Part shown: in pieces, positions 7,124 to 16,667 of the stretch
Position numbering within the stretch: the first letter of the stretch is position 1
Layout of the letters: the number at the start of each line of letters is the position of its first letter
Origin: Paralcaligenes ureilyticus
GTDB taxonomy: Bacteria > Pseudomonadota > Gammaproteobacteria > Burkholderiales > Burkholderiaceae_B
NCBI RefSeq assembly: GCF_004346225.1
Contig: NZ_SMAJ01000009.1
Coordinates: forward strand, 79,028-143,027
DNA length: 64,000 nucleotides
Reading direction: 5' to 3'
Position numbers and translations under genes: made by a program
The notes under the pieces: model-generated
The model's database searches: none
What the model saw: the letters and a program-made list of their open reading frames with translations, nothing else
Told to the model about the DNA's origin: nothing

Positions 7124-9430
7124 ATGCAAGTCCAGGGTCATCAAAAAATCCAATCCTTTGCCCCAAATTGGGCGGAATTCTTCCGAAAAACGGCGTTTTC
7201 GCTCGGCTCATTATGGCTCGCGAGCGCCGCAATTTGCTGGGTTGCGGCCAATTGGCCGCACGCGACGGCTTTTCAGAAGTTAGCCGGCGCGCAAGCATGT
7301 TTGGCGGTGATCGTGCTGATAGCGTGGCTGATCGAGCGGCGGTCCCTCAAGCATAAAGACCAGAATTTTTCCGTTCCGGCCCATTTAATGGGCTTGGGCG
7401 GTGTGCTAGTGGGCGCTTTATTGGCGCTTGTAGGTCAAATATATCAGACAGGCGCCGATGCCTGGGAGCTGTTCGCGTGGTGGTCTGTTCTTGTGCTTCC
7501 ATGGCTGATTGTAGTGCGAACGGTATTTTTGGGCCTGCTCTGGGCTTTGATCCTGAATGCGGGCGTGGTTTTGCATGCCGGTTTGACGGGGGTCGCGTGG
7601 TTTGCGGGCATCGATATTTATTTGCAAACCTGCCTGAGCCTGGCGGTGTTGAATGGTGTACTACTGTGGTGCTGGGAATGGTGGATCGAGCAATTTGATG
7701 ACCGCTGGCGTATTGGCCCGCGAGTGCTGTGCGCAACGTTGCTGGGTTGGCTGATCGTTGCGCAACTGATGTATTTCGATTTCCCCGGTTCGGCCGGCAA
7801 GTATCGCTTGCAGTGGCTGATCTTGCTTGGCCTGGGAGCCGCCGGCGTGCTTTACAGGATCTATACCTGTAGGCGCCGCGACCCGGCCATGGTCAGTCTG
7901 GCCGGTCTGGCCGCATTCATGATGGTGGCCATCGATGTACTAACGGTTTTGCCCTATAGCGTGCCGGGATTGTCAGCGATGGTCGTCGTGTTGATGGTAT
8001 TGGGCACCCTCCTGTTACGTCGATTGCGCGCCCAGCTTGCGGTCAAAAGCCCGGGAGATCAGCCGCCCTCGGAGGGTGATGTTGTGCGCGAACCCTGGTT
8101 TATTGGCGCATTCCGGATAGTCGTCATGTGGGTGATTGCGGGTTTGATCATTGCCCTGCTGGCCATCGGCCTGGATCTGGATATGGGCCAGTTTGCGCTG
8201 GCCGGAGTCGTGTTGTGCGGCGCGGGCCTGCTGATATTGCGGGCCCGCCCGGCGGGAGCCGTACACGAGGCTGCGGCGGCCCTGGCCGCGGCAGGGCTGT
8301 TGCTGGGCAGCCTGGGCTGGTACGGATCGTTGTCATCGGGAATGCTCGCGCTGGTGGTACTGGCGATGGGAATCGTGGTGTATAGCCTGGGTGCCAACTC
8401 TATCCTTCGATTTTTTGCGGCAATTCTGGTGTTATGGGCCGACCTGATCCTGACCTGGCCCCACTGGTATCGGGTGCTCGATCTGGATATGGTCGGCCCA
8501 TTGTCAACCCAGTGGTCAACCCAGGCTGCCTATATCCCTGTGTATTGGCGTCTTTTCCTGCTGTTCGCAGCCGCCCTGGGGGCTTTTTATGCCGCCGCGC
8601 AGGACAGGAGGCGCGATATCTGGTCGCCTTTGGCGTGGGCGTTGGCCCTGACCGCGCAAGGCCTGGCTTGTGTGACCCCTTTTGCGGGCATCGGGGTGGC
8701 TCTGGTGTGGATGATCGTAGGGTTTGCGCTGGGGCGGCGCAGCCTGCTGGGGTTTGGCGTGCTTGGCCTGTTGGCGAGTTTGTGGCGATTTTATTATTTC
8801 CTGGATATCGGCCTGGCGGACAAGGCGATGTGGCTGGCCGCCAGCGGCGCCTTGTCGATAGGGCTATGGGTGTTGTTGCGCTCGCGCCGCCCGCCGGCGC
8901 GCACCGCTCCATCCCTGGCGAGGCCGCCGACATGGCGCCAGGTGGGTGTACTGGGTGGCCTTCTGGTCGTTCTTCTGGCGGTCAATGGCGGCATTTACCT
9001 GCGTGAGCAAATACTGCGCTCGGGGCAGCGCGTGGTGCTGGCACTGACGCCCGCCGATCCCCGTTCCCTGATTCAGGGCGACTATATGGCGCTTGACTTC
9101 GCCGTGGCTCGCCCACTGCTGCGTTTGATTGACGCCTCTGACGAGGGGCGGCAGATTCGCCGCGCGGGTGGCGGCTATTTGGTTTTGCAGCCCGATGCAC
9201 AAGGAGTCGATCAGTTGCAGGCCGTACAGCTTGCGGCTGGCCGCGGCAAAGGGATATTGCTTGAATTCCGCTTGCGCGATGCCGGTGTGCGCATTGTCAC
9301 CAACGCGTACTTTTTTCCGGAAGGCCAGAGGCGGCGATACGAGCATGCCAAATACGGAGAGTTCCGTGTGGCCGCCAACGGTGTTGGACTGTTGACCCAT
9401 TTACTGGACGCTGACCTCAAACCTTTGTAG
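7124..9430 (+). CDS. DUF2157 / GDYXXLXY domain integral membrane protein
   Basis: A large multi-pass membrane protein of 768 residues if it starts at the ATG at 7124, which has GGAG nine bases upstream. An ATG at 7100 would add eight residues and lacks such a site. The N-terminal third matches DUF2157: hydrophobic helices around WLASAAICWVAANWP and the conserved LVGQIYQTGADAWELFAWW. A long run of further transmembrane segments follows. The last ~150 residues form a soluble tail with the signature QGDYMALDF of the GDYXXLXY family. In some bacteria the DUF2157 and GDYXXLXY parts are separate neighbouring genes, so this is a fused version. The function of both domains is unknown. It is divergent from topB (start codons about 60 bases apart) and convergent with gluQ. 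Confidence 0.88.
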   Translation: MQVQGHQKIQSFAPNWAEFFRKTAFSLGSLWLASAAICWVAANWPHATAFQKLAGAQACLAVIVLIAWLIERRSLKHKDQNFSVPAHLMGLGGVLVGALLALVGQIYQTGADAWELFAWWSVLVLPWLIVVRTVFLGLLWALILNAGVVLHAGLTGVAWFAGIDIYLQTCLSLAVLNGVLLWCWEWWIEQFDDRWRIGPRVLCATLLGWLIVAQLMYFDFPGSAGKYRLQWLILLGLGAAGVLYRIYTCRRRDPAMVSLAGLAAFMMVAIDVLTVLPYSVPGLSAMVVVLMVLGTLLLRRLRAQLAVKSPGDQPPSEGDVVREPWFIGAFRIVVMWVIAGLIIALLAIGLDLDMGQFALAGVVLCGAGLLILRARPAGAVHEAAAALAAAGLLLGSLGWYGSLSSGMLALVVLAMGIVVYSLGANSILRFFAAILVLWADLILTWPHWYRVLDLDMVGPLSTQWSTQAAYIPVYWRLFLLFAAALGAFYAAAQDRRRDIWSPLAWALALTAQGLACVTPFAGIGVALVWMIVGFALGRRSLLGFGVLGLLASLWRFYYFLDIGLADKAMWLAASGALSIGLWVLLRSRRPPARTAPSLARPPTWRQVGVLGGLLVVLLAVNGGIYLREQILRSGQRVVLALTPADPRSLIQGDYMALDFAVARPLLRLIDASDEGRQIRRAGGGYLVLQPDAQGVDQLQAVQLAAGRGKGILLEFRLRDAGVRIVTNAYFFPEGQRRRYEHAKYGEFRVAANGVGLLTHLLDADLKPL

Positions 9431-9452
9431 ATTGTTGCCTTCGTGGCACCCC

Positions 9453-9477
9453 GTAGCGGCACCCCTTGTGGGTGCCA
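9453..9477 (+). repeat. Single REP, class B
   Basis: GTAG-headed palindrome with the stem GGCACCC/GGGTGCC around CTTGT. The usual T before GTAG is replaced by C. It sits in the 67-bp gap between the convergent DUF2157 and gluQ genes. Confidence 0.88.
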
Positions 9478-9497
9478 TCACCACAATAAAAATGGAA

Positions 9498-10511
9498 TCA
9501 CGCAATAGAAAAGCGCGCCGCCCACCGCCCTTGCGCCGCCGCCCAGAACGCCTGCTTATCGGGCACAGCCACGGCCTCAAAGCCCAGTTGTTGCCAGGCG
9601 GCATTCAGCATGGCCAGCGGGCGTGTACAGTCCAGGGCGGGGGCATGGTTCTGTTTGGATAGCTTGCGGCCTTGCGTGTCGATCACGAGCGGCACATGCA
9701 TGACCCGCGGGAAGGCCCGGCCCAGATGGCGGGCCAGCATCTGTTGGCGCGGGGTAGAACTTAACAGGTCGGTGCCTCGAACGATATCGCTGACGCCCTG
9801 CTCGGTATCATCGACGACCACGGCCAATTGGTAGGCCCACAATCCGTCGGCGCGTTTCAGAATGAAATCGCCCACCTCGCGCTCCACGTCCTGTTGCTGG
9901 GCGCCCAGCCACCGATCGTCGAACCGTTCGATTCCGGTGGATACGCGAAAACGCCAGGCGCGCGCTGTGCGGCCGGGAGGCAGGCCGTTGCGGCAAGTGC
10001 CTGGATATGGTGCCAATGCAGCATCCGTATCGACGCCTGCATTGGCACCCACAAGGGGTGCCGCTACATGATTCACGGGCATGTCTTTTGTCGCGGTACC
10101 CGTGGCGGCACCCGTAGCGGCACCCCTTGTGGGTGCCATCGATGCCATTGGCTCCATCTCCTCGCCGCCACCCCCCCGATAAATCCCCGCAAACAACTCC
10201 TTGCGCGTGCAGGCACAGCCGTAAACGAGGCCCTGCGTGGCCAAAGCGTCAAAGGCCGCCTGATAGGCCGCATGGCGGTGCGACTGCCAGACGACGGCCT
10301 CATCCCACTGCATCCCCAAGGCTTGAAGTTGTCCCATGATGAGACGGTCGGCCCCCGGCACAACGCGGGGCGTGTCGATATCTTCGATGCGCAGCAGCCA
10401 CCGGCCCTGGTGAGCGCGTGCATCCAGATAGCTGGCCATGGCGGCCACCAGCGACCCCGCATGCAGCGGGCCGCTGGGGCTGGGAGCGAAGCGGCCGGTA
10501 TAACTGTGCAT
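9498..10511 (-). CDS. gluQ: Glutamyl-Q tRNA(Asp) synthetase with repeat-derived insertion in the zinc module
   Basis: This 337-residue class I synthetase paralogue lacks the anticodon-binding half. It adds glutamate to the queuosine base of tRNA(Asp). The HIGH-like motif is [11 protein letters not shown] (10-20) and the KMSKS-like motif is GRKLSKQN. The zinc ligands are Cys99, Cys101 (GCACTRKE), Tyr169 and Cys173 (YPGTCR). In E. coli the second and last cysteines are 16 residues apart, here 72, so about 56 residues have been inserted between them. Residues 125-157 of the insertion are the translation of an inverted REP pair (10043-10138), giving stretches such as [10 protein letters not shown] and [13 protein letters not shown]. 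The frame stays open and the catalytic motifs are intact, so the enzyme may still work. It lies 36 bases after smg, probably in the same operon. Confidence 0.93.
   Translation of the reverse strand: MHSYTGRFAPSPSGPLHAGSLVAAMASYLDARAHQGRWLLRIEDIDTPRVVPGADRLIMGQLQALGMQWDEAVVWQSHRHAAYQAAFDALATQGLVYGCACTRKELFAGIYRGGGGEEMEPMASMAPTRGAATGAATGTATKDMPVNHVAAPLVGANAGVDTDAALAPYPGTCRNGLPPGRTARAWRFRVSTGIERFDDRWLGAQQQDVEREVGDFILKRADGLWAYQLAVVVDDTEQGVSDIVRGTDLLSSTPRQQMLARHLGRAFPRVMHVPLVIDTQGRKLSKQNHAPALDCTRPLAMLNAAWQQLGFEAVAVPDKQAFWAAAQGRWAARFSIA
10043..10138. repeat. REP pair (class B/B, heads inward) inside the gluQ reading frame
   Basis: Inverted REP copies at 10043-10068 (minus) and 10114-10138 (plus), both with stem GGCACCC/GGGTGCC, 45 bp apart. 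Between and beside them are imperfect short echoes (GTACCCGTGGCGGCACCC), suggesting local duplication after insertion. The whole block is read through by gluQ without a stop. Confidence 0.92.
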
Positions 10512-10547
10512 GGTCTTGGAGCCCGGGTCGGGCGCCCTGCGCGGGCT

Positions 10548-11009
10548 TTAGTGGGATAGCCGCGACTGGTCGTCGGTGAGCAGCTCTTCGAGAACCAGAT
10601 GGTCGATCTCGGCCTCTTGGCTCCAGAGCACCATGAGGGCAATGATCTTTATCTTTTCGAGCGAGATGGGCGATTCGTTCGCTGCCTGGGCGCGGTCGAT
10701 AACGATTTCGCGCAGCACGGCGGGCAATACGTCGGAGTTGTCCAGGAAGCTGATGAAGCCGATGGCTTCGGTTCCCAGGGTTTGGTACTCGTATTCGGTA
10801 TAGACGCGCAGGCTGTCGTTTTGCGGGCTGCGCGCAAGCTCGACGCACTGCTCGGTGGTTTGAGCCAGGCCGTACAGCCAGCCGAGCGCTTCATCGATGT
10901 CGTCGTGTTCAAAGCCTACCGCCGCCAGTTTGTGCGCCAGAATGTCGGCTTCCGGACACGCCTGGGGAGTGTAGTAATTTTCGAATAAATAAACCAATAT
11001 ATCGAACAT
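10548..11009 (-). CDS. smg: Smg family protein (DUF494)
   Basis: A 153-residue acidic, helical protein that starts MFDILVYLFENYY and contains LSLxYTEYE-like (RVYTEYEYQTLGTEAIGFI) and ALMVLWSQE blocks typical of Smg (DUF494). The family is conserved in beta- and gammaproteobacteria, usually next to dprA or topB. Its molecular role is not established. Here it is the first gene of a leftward pair with gluQ (36-bp gap), and topB lies further down on the same strand. I place the start at the ATG at 11009 because the family begins with this exact kind of sequence. The gap of 235 bp upstream holds no other gene. Confidence 0.92.
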   Translation of the reverse strand: MFDILVYLFENYYTPQACPEADILAHKLAAVGFEHDDIDEALGWLYGLAQTTEQCVELARSPQNDSLRVYTEYEYQTLGTEAIGFISFLDNSDVLPAVLREIVIDRAQAANESPISLEKIKIIALMVLWSQEAEIDHLVLEELLTDDQSRLSH

Positions 11010-11244
11010 GGCGATTCAGGTTGCCCTATACAGAGTCAGCAAATAAATTAAGGGTTAACCGGTAAAGTCAGAATCGACTGTACGCTGATTTGGCATCCTG
11101 AGCAACCCGCCCCGACACCCGGCCTGAAAAATACACCGGTGCGCTATCCATTTGCCTCAAAAGATGTTAAATCTTGCATTTCACAAGAAAATATCGGGGC
11201 GGGCGCCACAGGCCGCTACTCTATAACACACGGGAGTGCGATTT

Positions 11245-12390
11245 ATGGAAGAGCAGAAGCGGGCAGAGGGCGTGCCCTTGCCGCCGGCGGCGCGCGTGGG
11301 CGGCGTAGTGGCCGACATCGATACGCCCAGCCTGATACTGGATCTGGACGCGTTCGAAGAAAATTTGCGCACCATGCAGGTTCTGGCTGAGCGCAACGGC
11401 GTGGCCTTGCGTCCGCATGCCAAGGCTCACAAATGCCCCGAAATCGCTTTGCGCCAGATCGCTCTGGGCGCGCAGGGCATATGCTGCCAGAAGGTTAGCG
11501 AAGCCGTGCCGTTCGTGGCCGCCGGTGTGCGCGATATTCACATCAGCAATGAGGTGGTGGGTGCGGCCAAGCTGGCGCTGTTGGCGCGCCTGGCCCGGCA
11601 GGCCAGGGTCAGTGTCTGCGTCGATCATGCACAGGCCCTTCACGCGTTGTCGGGCGCCATGGGGGTACAGTCTGCTTCGATAGCGGTTCTGGTGGAAATC
11701 GATGTCGGACAGAAGCGTTGCGGGGTGCAAACCCCCGATGAGGCGCTCGCGCTGGCACGGCTTGCCCAGCAACTGCCCAATGTCGAATTCGTTGGTCTGC
11801 AAGCCTATCACGGCGGCTTGCAGCACAAGCGCTCGCTGGACCAGCGCAAAAAATCCTGCGACAAGACGCTGCAGGTGATCCGCGCGTTCCTGAGTGCGTT
11901 TGAACAAGCCGCGATTCCGTGTCCGATCGTCACGGGCGGAGGCACCGGCTCCGCGGCTTTCGATGTGGGGAGCAAGGTCTTTACCGAAATCCAGGCCGGC
12001 TCATACCCCTTCATGGACGGTGATTACGCCAGCAATGATTGGGGTCATGCGCTGTCGTTCAAGCACAGCCTGTTTTTGCTGGGCACAGTGATGAGTACCC
12101 CCACGGCCGAACGGGCGATCGTCGACATGGGCTTGAAGTCAACCAGCGCCGAAAGCGGGTTGCCCCAGCCGGCCGATGCGTCAAGCGGCTGGAGTTGCCT
12201 GGCCATCAACGACGAACACACCATTTTGCAGGCCGCAAATGCGAAGAGCCGCCCCGCCTTGGGCGCTCAGGTGCGCCTGATTCCGGGGCATTGCGATCCC
12301 ACCTTCAATTTGCATGACTCGATCGTGGTGGTGCGCGGCCAGCAGGTTGAGGCGGTGTGGCCCATTAGCGCCCGGGGGCTGAGCCGTTAA
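11245..12390 (+). CDS. DSD1-type PLP enzyme, D-threonine / 3-hydroxy-D-aspartate aldolase-like
   Basis: A 381-residue fold-type III PLP enzyme with an alanine-racemase-like barrel. The PLP-binding lysine is Lys60 in RPHAKAHKC. A C-terminal IPGHCDPTFNLHD block provides the His-x-Cys-Asp metal site shared by D-threonine aldolase, D-serine dehydratase (DSD1) and 3-hydroxy-D-aspartate aldolase. The ending WPISARG and the motifs CCQKVSEA and GGGTGS are, from memory, closest to 3-hydroxy-D-aspartate aldolase, which cleaves its substrate to glyoxylate and glycine. The exact substrate is uncertain. An ATG at 11245 preceded by GGGAG at eight bases is chosen over the GTG at 11236. The stop overlaps the stop of the convergent PepSY gene (TTAA shared). 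Confidence 0.85.
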   Translation: MEEQKRAEGVPLPPAARVGGVVADIDTPSLILDLDAFEENLRTMQVLAERNGVALRPHAKAHKCPEIALRQIALGAQGICCQKVSEAVPFVAAGVRDIHISNEVVGAAKLALLARLARQARVSVCVDHAQALHALSGAMGVQSASIAVLVEIDVGQKRCGVQTPDEALALARLAQQLPNVEFVGLQAYHGGLQHKRSLDQRKKSCDKTLQVIRAFLSAFEQAAIPCPIVTGGGTGSAAFDVGSKVFTEIQAGSYPFMDGDYASNDWGHALSFKHSLFLLGTVMSTPTAERAIVDMGLKSTSAESGLPQPADASSGWSCLAINDEHTILQAANAKSRPALGAQVRLIPGHCDPTFNLHDSIVVVRGQQVEAVWPISARGLSR

Positions 12391-13805
12391 GCGGCCGAGG
12401 CCACGCGGCGCCCGCGCTTGGGGGCGAAAACCCACCAGTCCAGCAGCGCGACCAGTATCAGGGTCAGGCCCATGAGCGGGAATACTAGCCCCAATGCCCC
12501 GAGTCCCAGTTTCCAGCCCAGGGTTCTGCCGGCCGAAGCGGTACGGGCGGGTGCGGCCAGTGTGCCGCGCGGGCGCCGGCTCCACCACATGATCAGCCCG
12601 GTCAACGATAGCGCGCCCAGCGCCAGTGCGATGACGGCGCACACAATCTGGTTGATGCGCCCCGCCAGTTGACCCATGTGCAACGCCGTACCCAGCGAAA
12701 TGGCCTTGGCCAGGAAGCCGTATTGCGCATAGCGGGTTTGTGCAACCACTTCGCCGGTGTATGGATCAAGATGAAGCGTACGCTGGCCCTGCGGGTCGGC
12801 GGGGTAGTACGAAGCCGTGAATACGCCGTCCATGGTTTGCGGCACCGCCAGTTCGTAGCCACCCGCCAGCCCGGCCTGCCGGATCGCGGCGATGATCTGA
12901 TCCAGGGATGCGCGGCCGTGTCCGGCGTGGGAGGATTGCGGCACAGCCGTGTCGCCCGTGGCCCAGGGGGTTTGCGTGAAAGGCTCGTCGGCCAGTTTGG
13001 TTTGCCCGGGCCGCGCGCTATGTACGTGTCCGGTGCGAACTCCGCTCGCGGGATAGCCAAAGCTCATCGAAGTGGCCAGCGCCTTGACGTTTGCGCCCCA
13101 GACACCCGACCAGGGCATGCCGCTCAACACAAAAAAGAAGGCCCCGGCGGCAAACCAGATACCGATGACGGTGTGCAGGTCGCGCCACCAGAGGCGCCCC
13201 TGGAGCTCTGCGCGGGGCCGCAGCCTGCCTTTGGATCTGACGGCCTGGCTGGATTTATCGGGCCACCAAAGTGCGATCCCCGTGGCCAGCATGACCAGTG
13301 TCCAGGTTGCCGCCAGCTCCATCAGGATGCCGCCCCATCGGCCCAGCATGAGGTCGCGGTGCAGGTTGCGGACCACTTTCATGAAGCGCCGGTCGACATC
13401 CAGGCGGCCCAGCACCTGGCCGTTATAAGGGTTCAGGTAGATACTGGTCTTGCGCCCCGATGGCAACTTGTAAACCAGTTCGGCGCTGCGATCGGCCGTG
13501 TTGTCGACATTGACGCGCAACAGGCTGGACTGGGCCGGCAGAGCCGCCTGCGCGGCCTGGGCCAAATCGCTGTAGGACAGCCGCGCGGCATCTTGGGCGG
13601 GTACGGCGACAAACAGCCGGTTGGGATACAGCAGGGCTTCGATTTGAGGCTGGAACACGTAAAGCGTGCCCGTAATGGACAGCAGCAGCAATAGCGGCAT
13701 GACAAACAGGCCGGCATAAAAATGCCAGCGCCAGAGCATCTGGTAGCGTTGCTGTGCGTGGCGTTGGGCCGTCGTGGCGTGGGTCGTGAAAGTGGGGGTA
13801 TTCAT
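12387..13805 (-). CDS. PepSY-associated transmembrane protein (iron-regulated membrane protein type)
   Basis: A 472-residue inner-membrane protein. It has an N-terminal helix (HFYAGLFVMPLLLLLSITGTLYVF), a periplasmic PepSY segment with YLNPYNGQVLG and LHLDPYTGEVV, and further helices including WTLVMLATGIALWW and VIALALGALSLTGLIMWWSRR. Conserved histidines around the helices (HRDLMLGRWG, HTVIGIW, HMGQLAGRI) suggest haem or metal handling. This is the PiuB-like family found beside siderophore receptors, proposed to reduce or release iron in the periplasm. It lies 45 bases after the TonB receptor on the same strand, the usual pairing, and is likely the last gene of that operon. No symbol is given because the family is broad. 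Confidence 0.9.
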   Translation of the reverse strand: MNTPTFTTHATTAQRHAQQRYQMLWRWHFYAGLFVMPLLLLLSITGTLYVFQPQIEALLYPNRLFVAVPAQDAARLSYSDLAQAAQAALPAQSSLLRVNVDNTADRSAELVYKLPSGRKTSIYLNPYNGQVLGRLDVDRRFMKVVRNLHRDLMLGRWGGILMELAATWTLVMLATGIALWWPDKSSQAVRSKGRLRPRAELQGRLWWRDLHTVIGIWFAAGAFFFVLSGMPWSGVWGANVKALATSMSFGYPASGVRTGHVHSARPGQTKLADEPFTQTPWATGDTAVPQSSHAGHGRASLDQIIAAIRQAGLAGGYELAVPQTMDGVFTASYYPADPQGQRTLHLDPYTGEVVAQTRYAQYGFLAKAISLGTALHMGQLAGRINQIVCAVIALALGALSLTGLIMWWSRRPRGTLAAPARTASAGRTLGWKLGLGALGLVFPLMGLTLILVALLDWWVFAPKRGRRVASAA

Positions 13806-13850
13806 GTCGTTTGGTTTCCTGTGCGGGCAAGGGCTCTGAGGACGTGGGGT

Positions 13851-16136
13851 TCAGAGCTTGAACTTGAGCTCGGCGAAGAGGGTTCGGCCTGGATAGGGGT
13901 GGTAGATATAGGCGCGCTTGTCGAATAGATTGTTGACTCCCAGACTGGCCTCGATCCGATCCGAGATCTGATAGCGCAGCTTCGCGTCGATCACCATGAA
14001 GCTGCTGCTCCCGCCATAGGTATCCGGATTGATGTCGGCATTGGTCAAGGTGTTGTACTGACGGCCGGAATAGCGTGCGGCCAGCGTGACGGACGCCTGT
14101 TTGTTGACGTGATAGGTGGCGACCATATTGATGCGCCACAAGGGGACACGCGGAAAATTATTGCCTTCGGTTTGCGGACTGCGCGGATTCTCAAGTATTT
14201 TGGAGCGGGTGTAGCCTACGCTTGCGCCCAGGTCCAGACCGGCGATGGCTACGTTTTCACCCTGATAGCTGACCTCGATGCCTCGATTGCGTATGCGGTC
14301 GATGTTCTGGATATTGGTGATATTGGGGATGACGGTCGTATCGGTTTGGGAATACAGCGTGTCTTTGACATCGTCCTGGAACACGGCCACATGAAACAGG
14401 CCGGTATTTGTATACCAGTCGGCGGCCAGCTCTTTGCTGAAAGTGCTTTCGGGCTTCAGATTGGGATCGTTGTTGACGATCGACAACCCCGAGAGGCTGC
14501 CCTGAAACAACTCACTGACGGTGGGAAAGCGATAGGCCCGGCCCGCCGAAGCGTGCAGCGTCAGGTCGTCGGTGGCGGCATACGCCAGCGAGGCTTTGGG
14601 TGAATAATGCGTTTCGCTGCGGTTGCCGTATCCCACGCTCGCGTCCGCCGTGCTGCGCGCGCCGCCGTAGGCTTTCCACGACTCGGCCCGCAGGCCTGTG
14701 GTCAGTGTCCATTTCGACGCAAATTTCCAGGCGTCCTGCAGGTAGATGGCCTGGGTGGCCGTGCTGCCCAGAAAGGCGTTGTTGGGCGTCTGCATGCCGC
14801 CGGCCCGCCAATCGTCGGTATTGAAGACCCGATCGTCGAGCTGGTAGCGGTCGAAGTGATAGCCCGCCGTGATCCAGTGCGCCCCGGGCGCGTTGCTTGC
14901 GGGGGTATAGGTCAGCTTGGCATCCAGGGCGCTCCACCCGCTGCCGCGGGTCGATTCGATGGTGCCGGGGCCGGTATAGACGCCGCCCGCGGCGGCCGTC
15001 CTTTGCACATCGCTCAGGATGTCGAAGGTCGACGCATTGACGGCAAAGTTCCAGCCGTGCTGCTGGTGCGACTTGAGCGACAGCCCGTACAAGGCGCTTT
15101 CGGTGTGGCCGCTGCTGTTGGCGAAAGTGGCGGGGCTTATGGCGTAGGGAGTGCCGTCGATAGTGACCCGGCCCGAGTAGACGGTTTGCCCCTGGGCATT
15201 GCGCAGAAAGCTTTGATTGTCATTGGCATAGCGGCGGTTCCAATAGCTCAGGGACGCGCCTGCCTGCAGGGTGGGGGTAATGTCGTAAGCGAGCTTGAAC
15301 TTGAACTGATCCTGCACCACATGGACGATGCCTTCGCCGCTGGTGCCCAGGATCACGCCGGGATTGCCGTATTGATCTATGTAGCGTTGGGCCCCCGTAA
15401 CCGGAATATCGCCGCTTTGTATGCCGCCTTTGGCCGCCGCCGGCGTCGCAAATTGCAGTGGCTGGCTGGTGTTTTCCATATGGTCGGCGCCGATCAGAAA
15501 CGAAGCCTTGCCGATCTTGTCGCCCAGCGTGGCGCTCGATTGCGAGCCATTGAAATTGTCGTTCACGCCAAGTTGGTTGAAATGCTGCGAGAAGACCTGC
15601 GTCGTGGCGGTGGCCTCGAGCTTTTTTGGCATTTTGGTGGTGATGGCGACCGTCGCGCCCATGGAGTTGCCGGGGTACAGGGCCGAGAACGGGCCATAAA
15701 AGGTATCGATCCGTTCGATGTTGTCCGGGAATACCATGGACCATTTGGGGGCAAAGTTGTAGGAATTGCCCAGGAAATTGCTCAGCAGCATATCGTCGGC
15801 ATAGACCAGGCCGCGGGCGCTTTGCGAATTATTGGTGCCGCGTACCGAGATCAGGGAGTTTGCATCGCCGATATAGCGTTTGCGTACGGCGAAGTTGGGC
15901 AGGTATTTGATGGCGTCTTCGGTATTGACCACGTTGATTTGCCGCAGATCGGCGGCGGTCACCGACTGGACGCTCGCGGGTAATTGAGCGTCCAGTCCTG
16001 AAGGGGCCGTGGCCTGGCCGGTAATGGTTATGGGGGCGAGCGTCGTTTCGCCCGCGGGTGCGGCGGCGAAACTGCATGGCGGCTGCAATAGGCCCAGCAA
16101 GGCCCAGGGCGCCAGACGGCGAGTGGTGCGATTCAT
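13851..16136 (-). CDS. TonB-dependent outer-membrane receptor
   Basis: A 761-residue receptor with an N-terminal signal peptide (LLGLLQPPCSFAAA), then a TonB-box-like ITITGQA, a plug domain (SVQSVTAADLRQINVVNTEDAIKYLPNF is its first half; SVRGTNN and RIDTFYGPFSALYPGNSMG follow) and a 22-strand barrel. It ends in FAELKFKL with a terminal aromatic/hydrophobic strand. Such receptors import siderophores, haem, cobalamin or other metal complexes. The operon order DUF2946 - receptor - PepSY protein argues for a metal complex, most likely iron, but copper cannot be excluded because DUF2946 proteins also accompany copper genes. No extracellular-loop motif allows a substrate call. Confidence 0.92.
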   Translation of the reverse strand: MNRTTRRLAPWALLGLLQPPCSFAAAPAGETTLAPITITGQATAPSGLDAQLPASVQSVTAADLRQINVVNTEDAIKYLPNFAVRKRYIGDANSLISVRGTNNSQSARGLVYADDMLLSNFLGNSYNFAPKWSMVFPDNIERIDTFYGPFSALYPGNSMGATVAITTKMPKKLEATATTQVFSQHFNQLGVNDNFNGSQSSATLGDKIGKASFLIGADHMENTSQPLQFATPAAAKGGIQSGDIPVTGAQRYIDQYGNPGVILGTSGEGIVHVVQDQFKFKLAYDITPTLQAGASLSYWNRRYANDNQSFLRNAQGQTVYSGRVTIDGTPYAISPATFANSSGHTESALYGLSLKSHQQHGWNFAVNASTFDILSDVQRTAAAGGVYTGPGTIESTRGSGWSALDAKLTYTPASNAPGAHWITAGYHFDRYQLDDRVFNTDDWRAGGMQTPNNAFLGSTATQAIYLQDAWKFASKWTLTTGLRAESWKAYGGARSTADASVGYGNRSETHYSPKASLAYAATDDLTLHASAGRAYRFPTVSELFQGSLSGLSIVNNDPNLKPESTFSKELAADWYTNTGLFHVAVFQDDVKDTLYSQTDTTVIPNITNIQNIDRIRNRGIEVSYQGENVAIAGLDLGASVGYTRSKILENPRSPQTEGNNFPRVPLWRINMVATYHVNKQASVTLAARYSGRQYNTLTNADINPDTYGGSSSFMVIDAKLRYQISDRIEASLGVNNLFDKRAYIYHPYPGRTLFAELKFKL

Positions 16137-16283
16137 GATTGTTTTCCATAATCGGCCTTACCCCGCTTTCATCGGATCGCGCAGGATCGATTTGAAAATG
16201 GAGCTATGCGGCCGGTGTCGTGCGCATGACGACAAACCATACCCATGAGCCGCGAGGCCAGGGTATGGAGCAAAGGCTTGCTA

Positions 16284-16667
16284 TCAGGAAAACAGTGGGG
16301 GTGGGGCGCGTGGAAACGCCGGTGTATGCGCCAGCGGCAGATCGACTACCAGGCTTGCCGGCGGCGAGGAGGCGATGTGCCGGTCGGGGGTGTCGAGGAT
16401 CGGAGCCGCGGCGTGGGCCAGCGGCAGATGCAGGGCCAGCAGGCCGCAATAGCCGCAGGCCTTCCAGTCATGGGCGTGGTGAGCGCTTTGGCTTTGGTCG
16501 GGCGTGATCAGGTGGATATTCTGCTTGCCTTCGGGAAAGCAGAATGAAAGCTTCAGGGCCTGTTCCTGCCTTTGCATGCTTTGCGACGCGATGGGCATGA
16601 GCAGACCTAGCCAGATGGCTATCAGCCCGAGCCAGGCAGTCAGCTTGCGGTGCGAACAAAACGGCAT
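16284..16667 (-). CDS. DUF2946 family small membrane protein
   Basis: A 127-residue protein with one N-terminal hydrophobic segment (WLGLIAIWLGLLMPIAS), the DUF2946 signature HDWKACGYCGLLALHLPL in the middle, and a second hydrophobic stretch. The Cys-x-x-Cys and nearby histidines could bind a metal. It starts 148 bases before the TonB receptor on the same strand and probably heads that operon. Upstream at 16672-16692 there is an AT-rich patch (GAGAATTGTTTCTATTTT) that only weakly resembles a Fur site. I do not call it. The function of the family is not established, but it recurs with metal-uptake receptors. Confidence 0.82.
   Translation of the reverse strand: MPFCSHRKLTAWLGLIAIWLGLLMPIASQSMQRQEQALKLSFCFPEGKQNIHLITPDQSQSAHHAHDWKACGYCGLLALHLPLAHAAAPILDTPDRHIASSPPASLVVDLPLAHTPAFPRAPPPLFS

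Noticed and set aside
14607..15983. 458-codon frame antisense to the TonB receptor
   Set aside because: Same reason: it is complementary to a gene with plug and barrel signatures and has no coherent domain.
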